From assembly GCF_011386835.1 (NCBI RefSeq), contig NC_088792.1:221374394-221438393 (forward strand): DNA of 64,000 bases, in the 5' to 3' direction. Every line of letters starts with the position of its first letter. The stretch's first letter is position 1. The position numbers and the translations under genes were made by a program. Source of the stretch: Chrysemys picta bellii (Eukaryota > Chordata > Testudines > Emydidae). Under the pieces are notes generated by a model. That model was not told the origin of the DNA. It did no database searches and saw nothing but the letters and a program-made list of their open reading frames with translations. Below are positions 1 through 64,000 of the stretch, one piece after another.

Positions 1-199
1 CATTTTTTTTCTTACTTCCATCTGACAATGTAAAACACTAATTAAAATATTTGTACCATAAATTTACTTACAGGGATGACACATTTTGTACACAAAACAA
101 GCAAAACATCTGACACATTGTATTGTGCCAGGTGCTGCTAAGAATGTGCAATACAGATTGTCATCTGAAGGCTCAACACCCCCTCCCCAAAACTTGCAG
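1..199. other. Flank downstream of the proposed ST18 poly(A) site
   Basis: AT-rich sequence with no gene or repeat that I recognise. It could still be transcribed if the 218-223 signal is not the main poly(A) site. Confidence 0.4.
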
Positions 200-217
200 C
201 GATGTTTCATTATCAAT

Positions 218-223
218 TTTATT
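218..223 (-). promoter_or_regulatory. Candidate ST18 poly(A) signal AATAAA
   Basis: TTTATT on the plus strand reads AATAAA on the transcript strand. A G/U-rich stretch (TTTTGGGGAGGGGGTG) follows at about 179-196, as expected of a downstream cleavage element. Cleavage would fall near 195-205, giving a 3'UTR of about 2.4 kb. Confidence 0.6.
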
Positions 224-1610
224 TCCTACCATACACCAAATGTACAGCACAGAACACAGTTTTGTTGCTTTGATGTAAGAAATATTAATTGTATGAAGAA
301 ACAGTATACAAACTACTCCAAATTAAAAAAATGCATACATCATTGCTTTTTACAAAAGGTCTAATTTACAGTATAGCTCATCAATGCAGTTTAACACAAA
401 AAAGAAAAAAAAGAAAAAAGAAAAAAATCAGTGCACATTACAAAACACATCAAGTACAAAGGAAGCAAATAAATACGAACATACTTCACAAAACATCCTG
501 AGCAAACAATCCAAACACAGACAAATTAACCTGAAGCCATTGTAAATCATAGTAATAAATATATAGGTTGGCAAGAGATTTTTTTAAAATGTAAATTAAA
601 TAAAATATATAACAAATTTGTTAAAATATGTAGTTAATTACATTTTAGTCTTTGTAATGAGTGAACTCATTTTGTATGCATTTAACAAGTATAGCAAATG
701 TTTGCTTTTTTTTTTAGCAAGTACAATAACTTTAATAGCAAATTTTTGTTTGGTGTCCTCCTATTTATATTAGACAGCACATACGGTAGCTTTTTGAAAA
801 ATTGATTTAAAAATAAACACAGCTTCTAAGAACATACATCTTCTTCTGTCTAAACTAAGATTAGAGGGTTAAACCAACCCTCAAATGAAAAGCAAGCCCC
901 ACCTAATGCAGAACAGTGACCACAGTGCATGAGTTGAATCACCTTTGAATATTACTTTTTGTGCAGGAACAGTAATAATATATTTGTATATGTCAAGCCT
1001 GTGAATGCCATCATATTCAGTCTAAATATAAATGAGGCTAATAAAAATAAACACTTTCATTGTAGCACAGAAAAATTAAACACACGCTAGATCCATGTAT
1101 ACATTTACACTGAGGCACATATGCACATGAGGTGTGTGTGCATACAAAAAAGGCAGTTTAGCTGGTTGTTTATACCTTTTTTTTAAAAAAAATAAATATA
1201 AAAAAAACTTTTGAAACAGTGCTTAATTACTTACAATCCCTGAAATAGACATTGCCTCTGGTATAGCAACTACTAAACTCTGATTGATTCAGAAATTCAA
1301 AACCCAGGCTAACTGAATACAGATGCACAGCCAAGTACCTTTGAACATGTGTGCGTCTGTGTGTGTCCATATGTACTGTAGCACTTGGCACCCTACCAAA
1401 AGACTGGCAACCGATTCAATACCAACATTGTCTTTGTGTATAAGGAGGGGTTAAAACCAACCAGTGCATTGCTACAGTTCAGGTTAAGAGAAAACCAATT
1501 ACAGTGAGACTGGAGTATTATTTTTCTCCAGGTTGCCGCCTTCTAAGCTTCTCTCAGTTCCAACTAGTACGATAAATGCCATTTCAGGGGAGATTTGTTG
1601 GATTAACTGG

Positions 1611-1618
1611 TATGTACA
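1611..1618 (-). promoter_or_regulatory. Possible Pumilio-binding element TGTACATA in the 3'UTR
   Basis: On the transcript strand this octamer matches the UGUANAUA Pumilio consensus. One match in 2.4 kb of AT-rich sequence is weak evidence on its own. Confidence 0.25.
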
Positions 1619-2587
1619 AAATCTTCAGTTTGGATGCTTTTGTGTTTTGCAAATACAAATGCATAATCATATTGGTCGCTTGTCTAATGTAACAACATAC
1701 TGTACTAAAAAAGTACTAGTCGTATCAAATCATCTCTCTTGTTCAGGGATGATTAGTTTTTCTCTCTGAACTAACTTGGAAAAAAACTGCATTGTTAAAA
1801 TAATTCTGAAGTTCTTTTGAAACATTTTAAATAATTGTTTGCGTAGGCTAAAACACACAGCCAAGTCAAATGCTTTGCTGATTGCTATATTTCATTATTG
1901 CTAACAAATTCTTCAACACACTGTGTTCCAGCAAACTGTGCTTTTTAGAGCGCAGGTTCCCCACTAGTGGGAGCCATTTATCTTTTCATTCCTTGCTTCC
2001 TCACATCTTATGTTACTGCAAACCCATTTCTGATACAAAGCCATTATAAAAAAGCAGGATGTGATGAAAATAAAACTAGAACAACCGTTCGGTCATTTGT
2101 TACTTTCATAGTATTTTTTTTCTTCCTGTACAAACCCAGCAAGATATTTAATTTACAGTATAACTTTCAGTCTATTTAAAATCCCATTGGAAAATAAATT
2201 AATAAACACATTTGTAAAAATATGGCAGGCCGCAAAAATGCTGTTAAAAGATAAAAAAACACAACTCTTTGATTAGAAATAAATAAAAATATAAAAAATA
2301 GTTGCACACACTTTTTACATTCACTTTACAAAAACTGAGTGCAAAAGAAGGAAAAAAAGGAATTGTACTGAAATAAATACAATATATTAATTGAGTGCAT
2401 TGCTGTTAATACAAATAGTCTGTTGTGTTTTCCTTCCTTTTTATGTCAGCTGGGAAAATTAGTGCAATGTTGCAATTGTAAATGCAGCACGGCAACCTAC
2501 ACGCCTTAGCAGTACATGAACTCCTAACAGATCCATCTGGAGTTTACTGCTGTTAAGTAATTTCTGTTGCCCAGCAGCCTTCACATC

Positions 2588-54591
<52,004 letters not shown>

Positions 54592-55226
54592 CTGCATTGA
54601 TTTAAAAACAGCAATAATGAAAACAAATTGGATATTATTGAACAAACAGCACTGTCCTATATTTTAATTTCAAGTAGAAAAAATGAGGCTGGTAAAATGC
54701 TAATACACTTGCACTTCCAGCCAGCTGTGTTTAGAGGATGTTTAGTTTTAGCTCTTGGATCTAGAGAGCAGGGCACAGACAAATCCATTGCACCGGTTCT
54801 CTTTCACTGCTACCAAAGTCTGGTTATAAAAAATCCTTAATCCCAAGTAAACATATGTTAATTTAAGCTCTGTCCTGCACTAGATGAAATACACCCAGAA
54901 AGGGATGAGAAAAGATTGATATTGATTTGCTAATCCTGAGAAACAGCTAATGTGAAAAGTATACCACCAGTTACACTGCAGCATACTGTAACTTTATGAC
55001 CCTTCTACTTACATGGGTGTGGATATGTGCTTGCTTCTTTTGCATTGCTGCTTGTGGGTTTTTTTTTTTTTTGGTTTGTTTGTTTGTCTTTGATGGGTGG
55101 GTGAGAGTCCATTTTAAGATGAATGCATTTTTTCAGTGTGAAGACTTAGATATTTAAGGGCATTTTTTGTGTGTGATTTATGAGATGAACTAAACAATGT
55201 CAATGTCTGATTTTTCTGGTCACCAT

Positions 55227-56556
55227 GGCCTAGATTCACAAATGTACTTAGCTGCCTAAACTCCAGACTTAGGCACCTAAATCCCAGTTTTAAGCTCTAC
55301 TGCAATTCATAGTGCTCTTACTGAACCCTGTAGGCACCTAAACTCCCTTTTACAGTAAAAGATCCCTAGGGATCCTATATTTCTTCCCCTGAGTCTCCAT
55401 TCAGACACTTATCTCCCACCTAAGCCTCAGAGTATTTCACCAGCCAGGAGAAGGTAGGTGTTTGGCCACCTATGCCATGTATAAGACCTGATCCAGTAGG
55501 CTCCCTCACAGCATGCTTACTGGATCTGCCCCCTCAAGCAAGTTCACACAACGCAACAACAGCTGCTTCCACCTCATCAATTTAGTGCAATGGTTTGTAT
55601 ATTGACCAAAGATGTGGAAGGCCTCCAGTTCAAGTCCCCCCTCTTTCAGAAGGGGAAAAGGGATTTGAACTAGGCTCTAAACCTCTCAGGTGAGTGCCCT
55701 AACCACTAGGCTATGGGATATTCTGCTATGAAGTGCCCTCAGGCTATGTCTACAAGCTAGGGTGTGTTGATTGTGCTGCTTGTGTACACCTACTCATACT
55801 AGCTTTCATCGAGCCAGCACACGAATAAATAGCAGCGTAGCCACAATAGCACTGGAAGAGGCAAAGGAGGCATGGCTTAGACATGCCGACTACAAACGTG
55901 CCTGAAACGGGTGGGTGCATACTCGGCATGGCTAAGCTGTACCTCCCTGCTGCTGCTACTCAGGCTACCGCAGCTACACTGTGATGTATACTCCTGCTAG
56001 TTCAGCCAGAGCTAGTGCAAGTACTTGTATGCAGGGAAATCACACCCCTAGCTCATAGTGTAGACATAGCCATAGTCTCTTCTGTTGAAGCTGTTTCATT
56101 GTGGATAAATAATTAAAAAGCTATTTGAGCCAAAGAGAGACAACAAGCAAGAGAGACAGCACAAGCATGAGAACGACTCAATAAGCCGGTGGTTACAGTA
56201 CACCCCCAGGATGTGGGAGATCCAGAATCCCGACCCCTTGCTCTCTGACTTGTACTGTAACACTAACCACTGGGCTAAATGGTAGAAGGCGGGTCCTCCT
56301 CTTCATTGTTGTAGTGAAAACAGCACAGGTGCCTAACTCCAAAGGTAGTGGATCGCAAATAGAGATAGGTGCCTTTCTGCAGATCAGACTTGGGTGTCCT
56401 TTCTGTGTGTGTATATGTGTGTGTGTGGAGGGGCCTAGGTACCTAACTCAGGCTTTGTGAATCACAGAGTGCTCCTGTGACTTTCTAGGCTCCTGAAAGC
56501 TAGGTGCCATGACACTTAGTGTCACAACACCCTCAGTCCTTATGTGAATCCAGGCC
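55227..56556. mobile_element. Large composite inverted-repeat element with tRNA-like segments
   Basis: GGCCTAGATTCACAAATGTA at the left pairs imperfectly with TTATGTGAATCCAGGCC at the right, and both ends carry TAGGTGCC/GGCACCTA-type repeats. Inside, 55577-55717 contains GTTCAAGTCC on the plus strand and GTTCAAATCC on the minus strand, each downstream of a TAGTG-type box. That is two tRNA-like promoter pairs facing each other. 56178-56285 has a similar palindrome. A Harbinger MITE (55742-56071) is inserted in the middle. Confidence 0.55.
55742..56071. mobile_element. PIF/Harbinger-type MITE inside the composite element
   Basis: GGCTATGTCTACAAGCTAGG at the left and CCCTAGCTCATAGTGTAGAC plus ATAGCC at the right are inverted repeats of the family seen at 18184-18928. 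The 330-bp interior is also partly palindromic. The target-site duplication is not clear. Confidence 0.75.
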
Positions 56557-57403
56557 TTTTCATTTAGGGGAGGTTACACTACGTTTTTGCTATTGATTTG
56601 TATAGATCTGTACACATTGGGATCTGTCCACAAGAGCTGAAATCAGATATATACTTCTGGTACACATGGTGTGCCATATTCCCCTCTCCATTACACTAAC
56701 GCACTCCTACCAATGCCAATGGGATTGCATCAGTGTCATGGACCGTACAATGTGTCAATTCACTGCTTTATCTATGTCCATATATCTTGTCTATTTAAGG
56801 GTTTTTTTGTGGCTGCCCTATGCCTCATTGTAACTGAGCAAATTTCAATAGGTTTCCAAGTCATATTTCTACAGACATAACATGATGTGCATGGAATGCT
56901 GATTACTACAACATTATCTCAAGGGAATATGAAAACAAACTTTGGTTGAACAGCTCAGCTAATGTGCATGACCAGGAACTACAATATATACAATATTTGG
57001 TTCCTATAAAATACTACAAATAAATAAGTAAGTAAATAAATATTTTTCCTACATATCATAGGCCAGATCCTTAGACTTTATTGGTGCTGTGCCATTTACT
57101 AGCTGAGAATGTAGCCCTGTAACTTGATTATAACTTTTACATATACCTATTTATAGGTCCGCAAAACAAAAATGTGTGTGAAATATGCTATACCTTCCAC
57201 AACAGGTTGAGTAATGTAACATTTTGTGGTGGCTATTTCACATTTGTGCAAGCTTTTGGAGTGGAAGGTTAGCAGAAGATCTAAACGTATCTTTCAGTTG
57301 CAACAAGACCTGAATATCTATAGGTCTGTCAGCTATCTAGTATATCTATGTATTCAATATAGCTCCCACCATGCTAGCATCTGAGTGGCCTGGCAATCTA
57401 GGT

Positions 57404-57593
57404 CAGTGGTGGGCAACCTGCAGCCTGCGCAGCTTCCTGCAGCTCCCATTGGCCAGGAACGGCGACCCGCGGCAACTGGGAGCTGCAGGCAGCCATGCCT
57501 GCGGACGGTCAATGTAAACTCTGTCTTGCGGCCCGCCAGTGAATTACCCTGACGGGCCGCGTGTGGCCCCTGGCCGCAGGTTGCCCACCACTG
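57404..57593. mobile_element. hAT MITE, intact
   Basis: Perfect 18-bp terminal inverted repeats (CAGTGGTGGGCAACCTGC and its complement) with an exact 8-bp target-site duplication ATCTAGGT at 57396-57403 and 57594-57601. 190 bp, CpG-rich, no transposase. Perfect ends and duplication imply a relatively recent insertion. Confidence 0.95.
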
Positions 57594-58765
57594 ATCTAGG
57601 TGACACATCATAGCTAAGAAGTCAAAATGTGACACTTCACTAAAAGATGTGCCTCACAACACAATATTCTTCAACCCTTTTCTCACTTTTTATATAAGTA
57701 ATTTTTCATTGTCGTCATAGTTCTCTCAGACAGGAGAATACAGCTATGTAATATGACTAATAGCATTCATATTATATCTGTCACAGATGAAAAAACTACA
57801 TTTATGGATCAATGTAATCCACTCATTGGTTTCTAGACCCTAGGGAGCATCATAAATCTACACAATGCCCTTGGGTACTGGATTTCGTATTTGGCTCTCT
57901 GATTTAGCTGCAAGATTTGCAAAAATCCATGTCTCCAAACAGCTCCCTATTGGTTACACATATTACAAGGCGCAACAGCATAAATTAATCCTTCCAAGAT
58001 ATCTTATGTGTGCTAAATTGGCTCAAGTTCTGATTGTTTTGGATGGTAGCATGTGACTAAACTTTAAGCTTTTTGTTAAAAAAAAATCCATTTCTGGCCA
58101 AGAACCTTTTTGGCAACCCACCACTGTAAACATGAAGGATATGGAAATATGAAGATCTGCAATTTTAGGAGATGTTAGAATGCTACCAGTGTGCATCTTA
58201 AACAAAGTGGTTGCTCTTGATCTACTGAATACTAAACTTACTGTGAGTGCCATTAAAACCTGGATGTTAACCACTTGCAGTAGTTAAATGTATTATGAAT
58301 TTTGTGGTATTTCTCTTTTTGACAATAGTGCATACCACATATATCACAGCACAATAAGTGTCCCTTTTGGAAATGGTGCCCCACAGACACTGACACAGAT
58401 AGACACACACAGACACAGACACGTCCGCCCACCCACACCAGAGATACGCAGTGTGGATTGAAGTGCATAATGTACCCTGAAAAAAACTGTGTGGAAGAGT
58501 TTATTAGTCTTTGTTGCTGAAGTTCTGCAATATTGTATCACTCATAATAGTCATGGTGTTGCAAAAAGGCTGGAATTACGAAAAAGAAGTAGAAAGAACC
58601 ATAACAATGCTTTATAAGCCAAAACTATCAAAGTTTACTTTTTAAAACTTTTTCATTCATTTGTCAAACTCCAAATTTACCTCCAATGGATATTATGAGG
58701 ATTTAGGAATTAATACTGTCCTCATTTCCATTGATAAAGCTAATTCCCATACAAGCTAAATTAAG

Positions 58766-58921
58766 AAATTTTTAGGCTAGAAGTGCCCATTACATCATCT
58801 AGTTTGACCTCTTGTGACTGGGTGAATAGAATTTCACCCAGTTACTTCTGTAATGAGCCCAATAACTTGTGTTTGACTAAACTGTATCTTCCAAAGAGCC
58901 TTAACTAAATGGTCCACAGCT
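58766..58921 (-). mobile_element. CR1-type LINE 3' fragment, minus orientation
   Basis: TTTTTAGGCTAGAAGTGCCC, ATTACATCATCTAGTTTGAC and CTCTTGTGACTGGGTGAATA parallel the copy at 17636-17820. Confidence 0.65.
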
Positions 58922-60206
58922 TAAGTGGGGGAAAGAAGGAAAGTAAGATTGTCATTCTATTGTTAAAATCTGCTGAATTCATTTAAGCAAATTGGGACAA
59001 TGTATTTCCCTAGTTACATATTACAAGTTCACCACTGTGATTTCAGCAAAAATGCCATGAAACACATTTGTGTATCACAATATCCTAGAAGGTAGTCAAA
59101 CTCAGACTTTGGCAGACAACAGGCAAGAAAGAATACCAGAGATAGGGTCTCCTGCCTTCTGGAGTTTCACTCTGGGAACAAACAGCAGGAAAATCCCAGG
59201 TGATTATAACTAAAATCAACTGGCATCAGGGGAGATGCAGCTCTGATTTACATTCTTCACGTGACTCCACACTCCCCTGTGTATGATGGATCAACGCAGA
59301 ACCACTTTCGGAAGCAAATGTATGATAACTTTAAGTTCTGTTTAATTCAAATTTTGAGGCCAAATTCTGCTCTCAATCACATTGCTGTAAATCCAGATTT
59401 TAGCCCAGGACGCCCACAGATCTGACTCTTCTCAAATGTGCTGTAAGCACATCTTAGAGCCAGAGGGCTTTTCCTTTATGAAGCAGTGTGATGCATTAGT
59501 TTGCCCACATCATATTCCTTTGTCTAACCAGTGCCGCCAGGCTCAATCAGCTCTCCAATAGAGTTTCTAGAGTTTCCTCTTCTCTGATTAAAATAAAAAT
59601 ATTTTATCAGAACCAAATTTATATAGGCTTATTCCTGACACCTTTCTCTGAGAATATAGGTGCCAAAGATTGCAGTGATTGACTCTTTTTTAGGAAGCTC
59701 AGCTTATTCTTCAGAGGCCAGGAAAGTGACTAACATTTTTAATTAATTAACATTTTCCCAGTAGAAAAATCCTCCTGCCTTTGCTGTTAGTGTCCTTTTA
59801 AGTTGCTACTTCTGAATCTTGAGTAAAATCAACCAGACGTCCACAGCCAGTTCAAATAATTCACCAAGAACCTATTCTTCCTCTTACCCTCAATCTTATA
59901 TTGTCTTTAAGGAAAACCAAAACAAAACACCCTAACTTTACTACATGTAGTTGTTTCATACTCTTGATTTTAATTTTCAGTTCATTGTAGTTGCTGACTA
60001 TTGATCTTACTACAAATTTCCTTATCAAAGTATATTTCTTTTGATAATTTGTGCCTCCTTTCAAAGATTTGCTTTTTTAAATTTGTGATAGTATGTACGT
60101 ATACATATGCACACACAGACACCTTGTCCATTTGTCTCTAAATGTAGATGTTTGATAACGGGCACCATAGGAATTTGAGACTCAGCCTAGCATGTAGATA
60201 TTTGTG

Positions 60207-60223
60207 TCTATCTATCTATCTAT
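60207..60223 (+). repeat. (TCTA)n microsatellite
   Basis: About four TCTA units. Confidence 0.85.
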
Positions 60224-61040
60224 AATCAGCTTAGATATCAGCATTCATGAAGTACCCATTTCAGCACTGTCTTAAAAAGTTTGTCTCTCTGTCTCTGTCT
60301 CTTTCACACATACACGTTAGCAGAGATCTGTCAGGCTGTAGTTTGTCAAACAGTAAACCTATAATTTAGCTTCTCTATTACTCATCTCATAAATTCAACA
60401 TCTAATAGTTTTGTTGCTATTTATCAATGGTCTGCTTGTTGTCATGGAACACTGATTCAGCTGTCAAGGTTATTTGGTAATCTGAGGCTCATAAAATGGG
60501 AGAAGATTTTTTTTTTTTGTTATGAGCCCAAAGCCAATACGTGCTTTCCCCTAATTTAACTGTTCTTAAATGTTATGAATAATAAATCATTTTAGTACTG
60601 CCTATAATGAGCAGATTTTTTAAGCAAATGAGTCAGCTACTAAAAACAATCCTGTATCAGATATCATAATACAAGCCACGAAGTTAAAGTACAAGACAAT
60701 TGCTTGTGTGAAAAGAAGACCCTCAAGTAAAGTTTTCATGCTTATAGGACACAGGCATTTTTGACAATTTTATCCCAAGTGCTTAGGGTCTTCCCTTTCC
60801 TTTCTTTCTTCCCAGATTGTGCCCGGATGAATGGTGGGGCTAGGGAGAGTGGAACAGTGCTACACTTTCCCTAACCACCTAGTGGCCAATTTGAAGACAG
60901 TGAGAAAGCCGAATGGCTGCAGTGAACTCCCCTCTCCCCATTAAGCATTCCAGGGCACACAGCAGCCATTCTTGTTGCTGGAAACTGCCCTGCCTGCCCT
61001 TCCCCATAGGTGGCATGATTGTCAGTGGAGGATTTCCCAC

Positions 61041-61129
61041 CTTGCTGTGAGTCTAGGAATTTTTCTCTCTTGGCAAGACTGGTAGATATCCGGTTAACTT
61101 TTTCCAGTTTCCTCGCAGTCTCCTGCAGA
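61041..61129 (-). other. Orphan exon-like segment, function unknown
   Basis: On the minus strand a CCCATGGCAG acceptor and a GCAAG/GTGGGA donor frame 89 nt. One frame is open throughout and predicts a charged amphipathic helix (LQETARKLEKVNRIS, TSLAKREKFLDSQQ). The other two frames have stops. Its end phase does not fit directly onto E1, which needs two preceding bases, so it is not simply the missing ST18 N-terminal exon. It could be an exon of an unrecognised transcript, a 5'UTR exon, a pseudogene relic or chance. Confidence 0.35.
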
Positions 61130-62927
61130 CTGCCATGGGTGAATAAGAGAGTGCATATTGTTTAAACAAACAAATAAAAGAGGAAGAGAACACTGTCACA
61201 CTTCCAGTTGGTATCCCAAGCAAGAGGCTTCAAGGGACCAGCTCCTGGGGTAAACCTCAGCACAGGACTGGTGGAATCTGTAAGCTTGTGGGGCAAGAGA
61301 GTGTCTTAATTCTTCAATGACTGAGTTCCCCTTCACCTGCTCCCTCATTCCTCCTCACTGGGTGGTGGGATCCAGCATCAGACTGAAGCGTGAACAGAGT
61401 GACGCAGCTTCAGCGAAGGGAGTCAGCCCTCATTCCTTGGCTCCAGGATCTGAGGCGATTTAACCCCATGCCAGACCCAATTAATGCTTGGTAGTTAAAG
61501 GGTGGGTCAGCCTCCTCATCCTCTAATATTAACTTTAATTCAGTTGTAGGCTGCAGCTTTAAATCCTAATCAAAGTTACAGTCAATATTTTACCTGATAG
61601 CAACAGAAAATTGGAAACCTTTGTTATACATTTGTATCATGCAGATACCCTGGAATACACAGTGACAGTCAAATGCTACTTTCCTCTTACCATTGTCTCA
61701 GCTAGGTTACACAGATCCTCCTCTCACAATGGAATCAGTGGCAGTAAAGCACTCGGTCACTGCCATCTATTATGTATATTTTGTTTTTCTACAATGAGTT
61801 TTAAGGTTTTTATTTTATTCTGTTAACAGTGCAAAAGTACTGAAAAAAGCAGAAATGATGAAGGATTCCTTCCTCAGCCTGTCCATAATTTGCAGTCTCC
61901 TTCTATGGCTGTTTGTTGGTTACCTAGGAAACGGATGCGGATGGAATTTGATTGGCTGTCTTAACAGAGTGACTGTGAGAGCTATAAGCAAAGTTTTAGG
62001 TTGTAGAAGTGTGAGTGCAACACACAGCAAATGTACATTCTTGAGAATGACATAAATCATATTTCAAGGATGGTGATGGGTGGGGCCAATTGGTAACACC
62101 TAGTGCACAAAAGGAGAGGGCTCTCTCTTAGGGACACATGCTGAGACTGATCACATGGCAGTTGAATGGACACTGGCTCTGGGCTAGAGATTGATTTTAT
62201 TGATGAAATCAACCAAAGATGTTGAAGGTAAATGCAAACAATGCAAGAGATGCCAATGATGGAAGGCAAAAACTCAGAGAGCAGCTAGCCTGACTAATAC
62301 AACGGACAAAGAGAAATAATACTATTAATAGAACAGCATTTGCTGGAACACCAATAGTTGGAGACCAGTTTAAATAGTGTTAAGATGATAGGCCCGACTA
62401 TGCGACTTAAAGAATTACAAAGACTCAAGGAGCATGTGTACATTTTGTAGCTCCATAGAACTAGAGTGCCCTGCCTGGGCTGCTATCAAGAGGAAGAGAG
62501 ACAGAGCGATGATATTACTATGATGTTTCTTCATAGATACAAGATATAAGTTGGTGTCTTCACAGGAGTGAATTGGAACACTCAAGTCTCCACTGAAGGT
62601 CAAAATTCAGGGATTTGTGTGGCATTTCTAATTCCATGCAGTTATTTATTGAATGTGAAAACACTCGGCTTTCCTTACTATACTCAAAGATACATCATAG
62701 AAAGTGGGCCACTGTATATTTCTCTGACTATAATTGACATGGCTCCTCCATAGACGTTCATATTTATTTAGCAGACATTACTGTTATTTTAAGGGGGAAG
62801 AGGTGATACAATTTCTGGCAGAGAATACTAATTTTGTGGGGCAGCATGCATTGCCCAGTCTGAACTGTGAAGCCTGAGTCCCTACCGGGTTTACTTCCTT
62901 GGGAGATAGAAAGAGGCACCCAATCAA

Positions 62928-62951
62928 GGGGATGGGATGGGATGGGATGGG
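62928..62951 (+). repeat. (GGGAT)n short tandem repeat
   Basis: Four to five GGGAT units. Confidence 0.9.
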
Positions 62952-63009
62952 CTAGTAGACTGGGTATGATTTGTCCGAGACCATAGGTAGGTATTCAGGG
63001 CAGCTAACC

Positions 63010-63128
63010 TCTCCTGCCACCACAGCTACACTTCTCCTATTTTTCATGTGCTAGCTCAATCAGACCTAGTGTGGGTATGTGTTTTAGAGCTGGAATTTAC
63101 ACTTCTAGATCTAGAGTAGACATACCCT
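63010..63128. mobile_element. Probable Harbinger-like MITE fragment
   Basis: It ends TCTAGAGTAGACATACCC followed by TAA and contains CTAGTGTGGGTATGTGTTTT, an internal repeat of the same end. The left boundary is a guess. Confidence 0.45.
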
Positions 63129-64000
63129 AAGAGGTGCAGCACAGCCCAAGAGAAGAGGAAGCTAAGGTGCCTTTGTACCCTCCCAATCCAGGGTTGTTCC
63201 GTGTCCCCTGTGTAACGACAGATCTGGGGACCTTTATAGGTTACACAACCTGGCCCCCGCTGCCTGTGTGCTGCAGAGCTGCCCACAATCCTTGTAGCCT
63301 TGTATCCTGATGCCTCAAAACAAAACACAAGGAAGGAGGATGCAAGTCCCTCCTACAACCCTGCCACAACACATCCACTATGCCAGGGCTTGCAAGGGGA
63401 TCCTCAGAAGACAGCCTTACAGCTGTCTACCACAGTGCTTGTACTTGGAGAATCTTTCCTTGGCCAGACATAGGGCTCATATTAGACACTGACTAGGCTA
63501 AAGGAGATGAAACAGATGTGAAGCTTTCACCCACTATGTTTATCATCATGGTGATAATCATGCTCCCTTTGAAATTAAAGGCAAAATCTCAAGTAACGTG
63601 AATGGGCACAAGTTAGTTAAATATTTGTGAGGAAATAAAAGTATGAATGGGCTAACTTAACTGAAGGAGAAAGCTGGTTCTAGTTGCTGTGTGGAGAGAT
63701 TTTTGCAAAATTGAGCATTTGTATACATTTATTTTACAGCAATAAAAATACTGAGAATAATATTCAGATATAGAAGTTATTTCTAACTAGGGCAATGGTA
63801 TATGGAGATAGTGTGTGCCCAGTAAAAATTACATTATTTTACAAACAATTCTAGTCAATCACATGTTGGATGATATTCTGAGGTCTCCTAGCAGTGGGAA
63901 AGCACATTCAAGAAAACTGAAACATAAAGATAAACAATTGGATCATTAACTCAATTAAGACTCATTTAGGCACAAAGAAGGACACTTGAATACTGTTTTT

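Larger units (their letters stand above)
200..2587 (-). other. ST18: ST18 3'UTR
   Basis: This is the AT-rich stretch downstream of the TAG stop, read on the minus strand. No large repeat is recognisable in it, unlike the introns, which suits a transcribed and partly conserved UTR. The proposed end near 200 comes from the poly(A) signal at 218-223. Alternative ends are possible because ATTAAA-type hexamers also occur on the minus strand, for example near 730 and 2146. Several short open frames here are AT-rich chance frames. Confidence 0.7.
54592..64000 (-). other. Upstream intron of ST18 (or 5' region)
   Basis: No exon encoding the expected N-terminal residues is recognisable. Contents: a composite repeat 55227-56556, a hAT MITE 57404-57593, a CA/GACA-rich run near 58386-58422, a CR1 piece 58766-58921, a TCTA run 60207-60223, an orphan exon-like segment 61041-61129, a GGGAT run 62928-62951 and a MITE end near 63010-63128. 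No CpG-island promoter is visible. Confidence 0.7.

Noticed and set aside
57404..57593. Possible CpG island
   Set aside because: It is explained entirely by the intact hAT MITE.
63041..63090. Candidate ST18 N-terminal exon (SLIEL-like minus-strand frame)
   Set aside because: The frame runs into a stop within a few codons, and the sequence belongs to a MITE-like repeat.

Overview
The window is vertebrate genomic DNA: one large intron-rich gene on the minus strand surrounded by AT-rich non-coding sequence full of old transposon copies. The repeats point to a turtle. There are CR1 LINE 3' ends with the ATTCTATGAT repeat, PIF/Harbinger-type MITEs with TCTACACTAC ends, hAT MITEs with CAGTGGTGGGCAACC-type ends, and a Penelope-like fragment. 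A crocodilian is less likely but not excluded. There is no operon, CRISPR array or other prokaryotic feature.

The gene is ST18 (also MYT3 or NZF3), the third member of the MYT1 family of CCHHC zinc-finger transcription factors. Eighteen coding exons can be placed, from 54591 (first visible) down to 2588 (stop codon). All have GT/AG borders and compatible phases. They join into one open frame of 3058 nt, giving 1019 residues plus a stop. The order is a basic patch, a long acidic N-terminal region (E2), fingers 1 and 2 (E3 to E5), the MYT1 central domain (E6 to E9), fingers 3 to 6 (E10 to E15) and a C-terminal coiled coil (E15 to E18). The first visible exon begins inside a codon, so the extreme N-terminus, the 5'UTR and the promoter lie in sequence I could not recognise, or beyond 64000. 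The 3'UTR runs from 2587 to about 200, where there is a good poly(A) signal.

Layout by region: 1-2587 is 3'UTR and the start of the downstream flank. 2588-17292 holds the C-terminal and finger 3 to 6 exons, closely spaced and including a 95-bp intron. 17293-38263 has three large introns with isolated exons at 22.3 kb and 28.9-29.1 kb. 38264-54591 holds the central domain, fingers 1 and 2 and the acidic exon. 54592-64000 is upstream intron sequence made mostly of repeats, with one orphan exon-like segment at 61041-61129.

The main points for a second look are these: an exact 51-bp direct repeat bracketing the in-frame finger-3 exon E11; a Penelope-like insertion with an 11-bp target-site duplication, a 40-bp inverted head and a hammerhead-ribozyme-like fold; a hAT element nested inside a Harbinger MITE with both target-site duplications intact; fingers 3 and 4 with identical visible residues but different synonymous codons; a probably unlocated microexon between E6 and E7; and the orphan exon-like segment. 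I found no new multi-gene system. Comparisons with human ST18 are from memory, not from an alignment.
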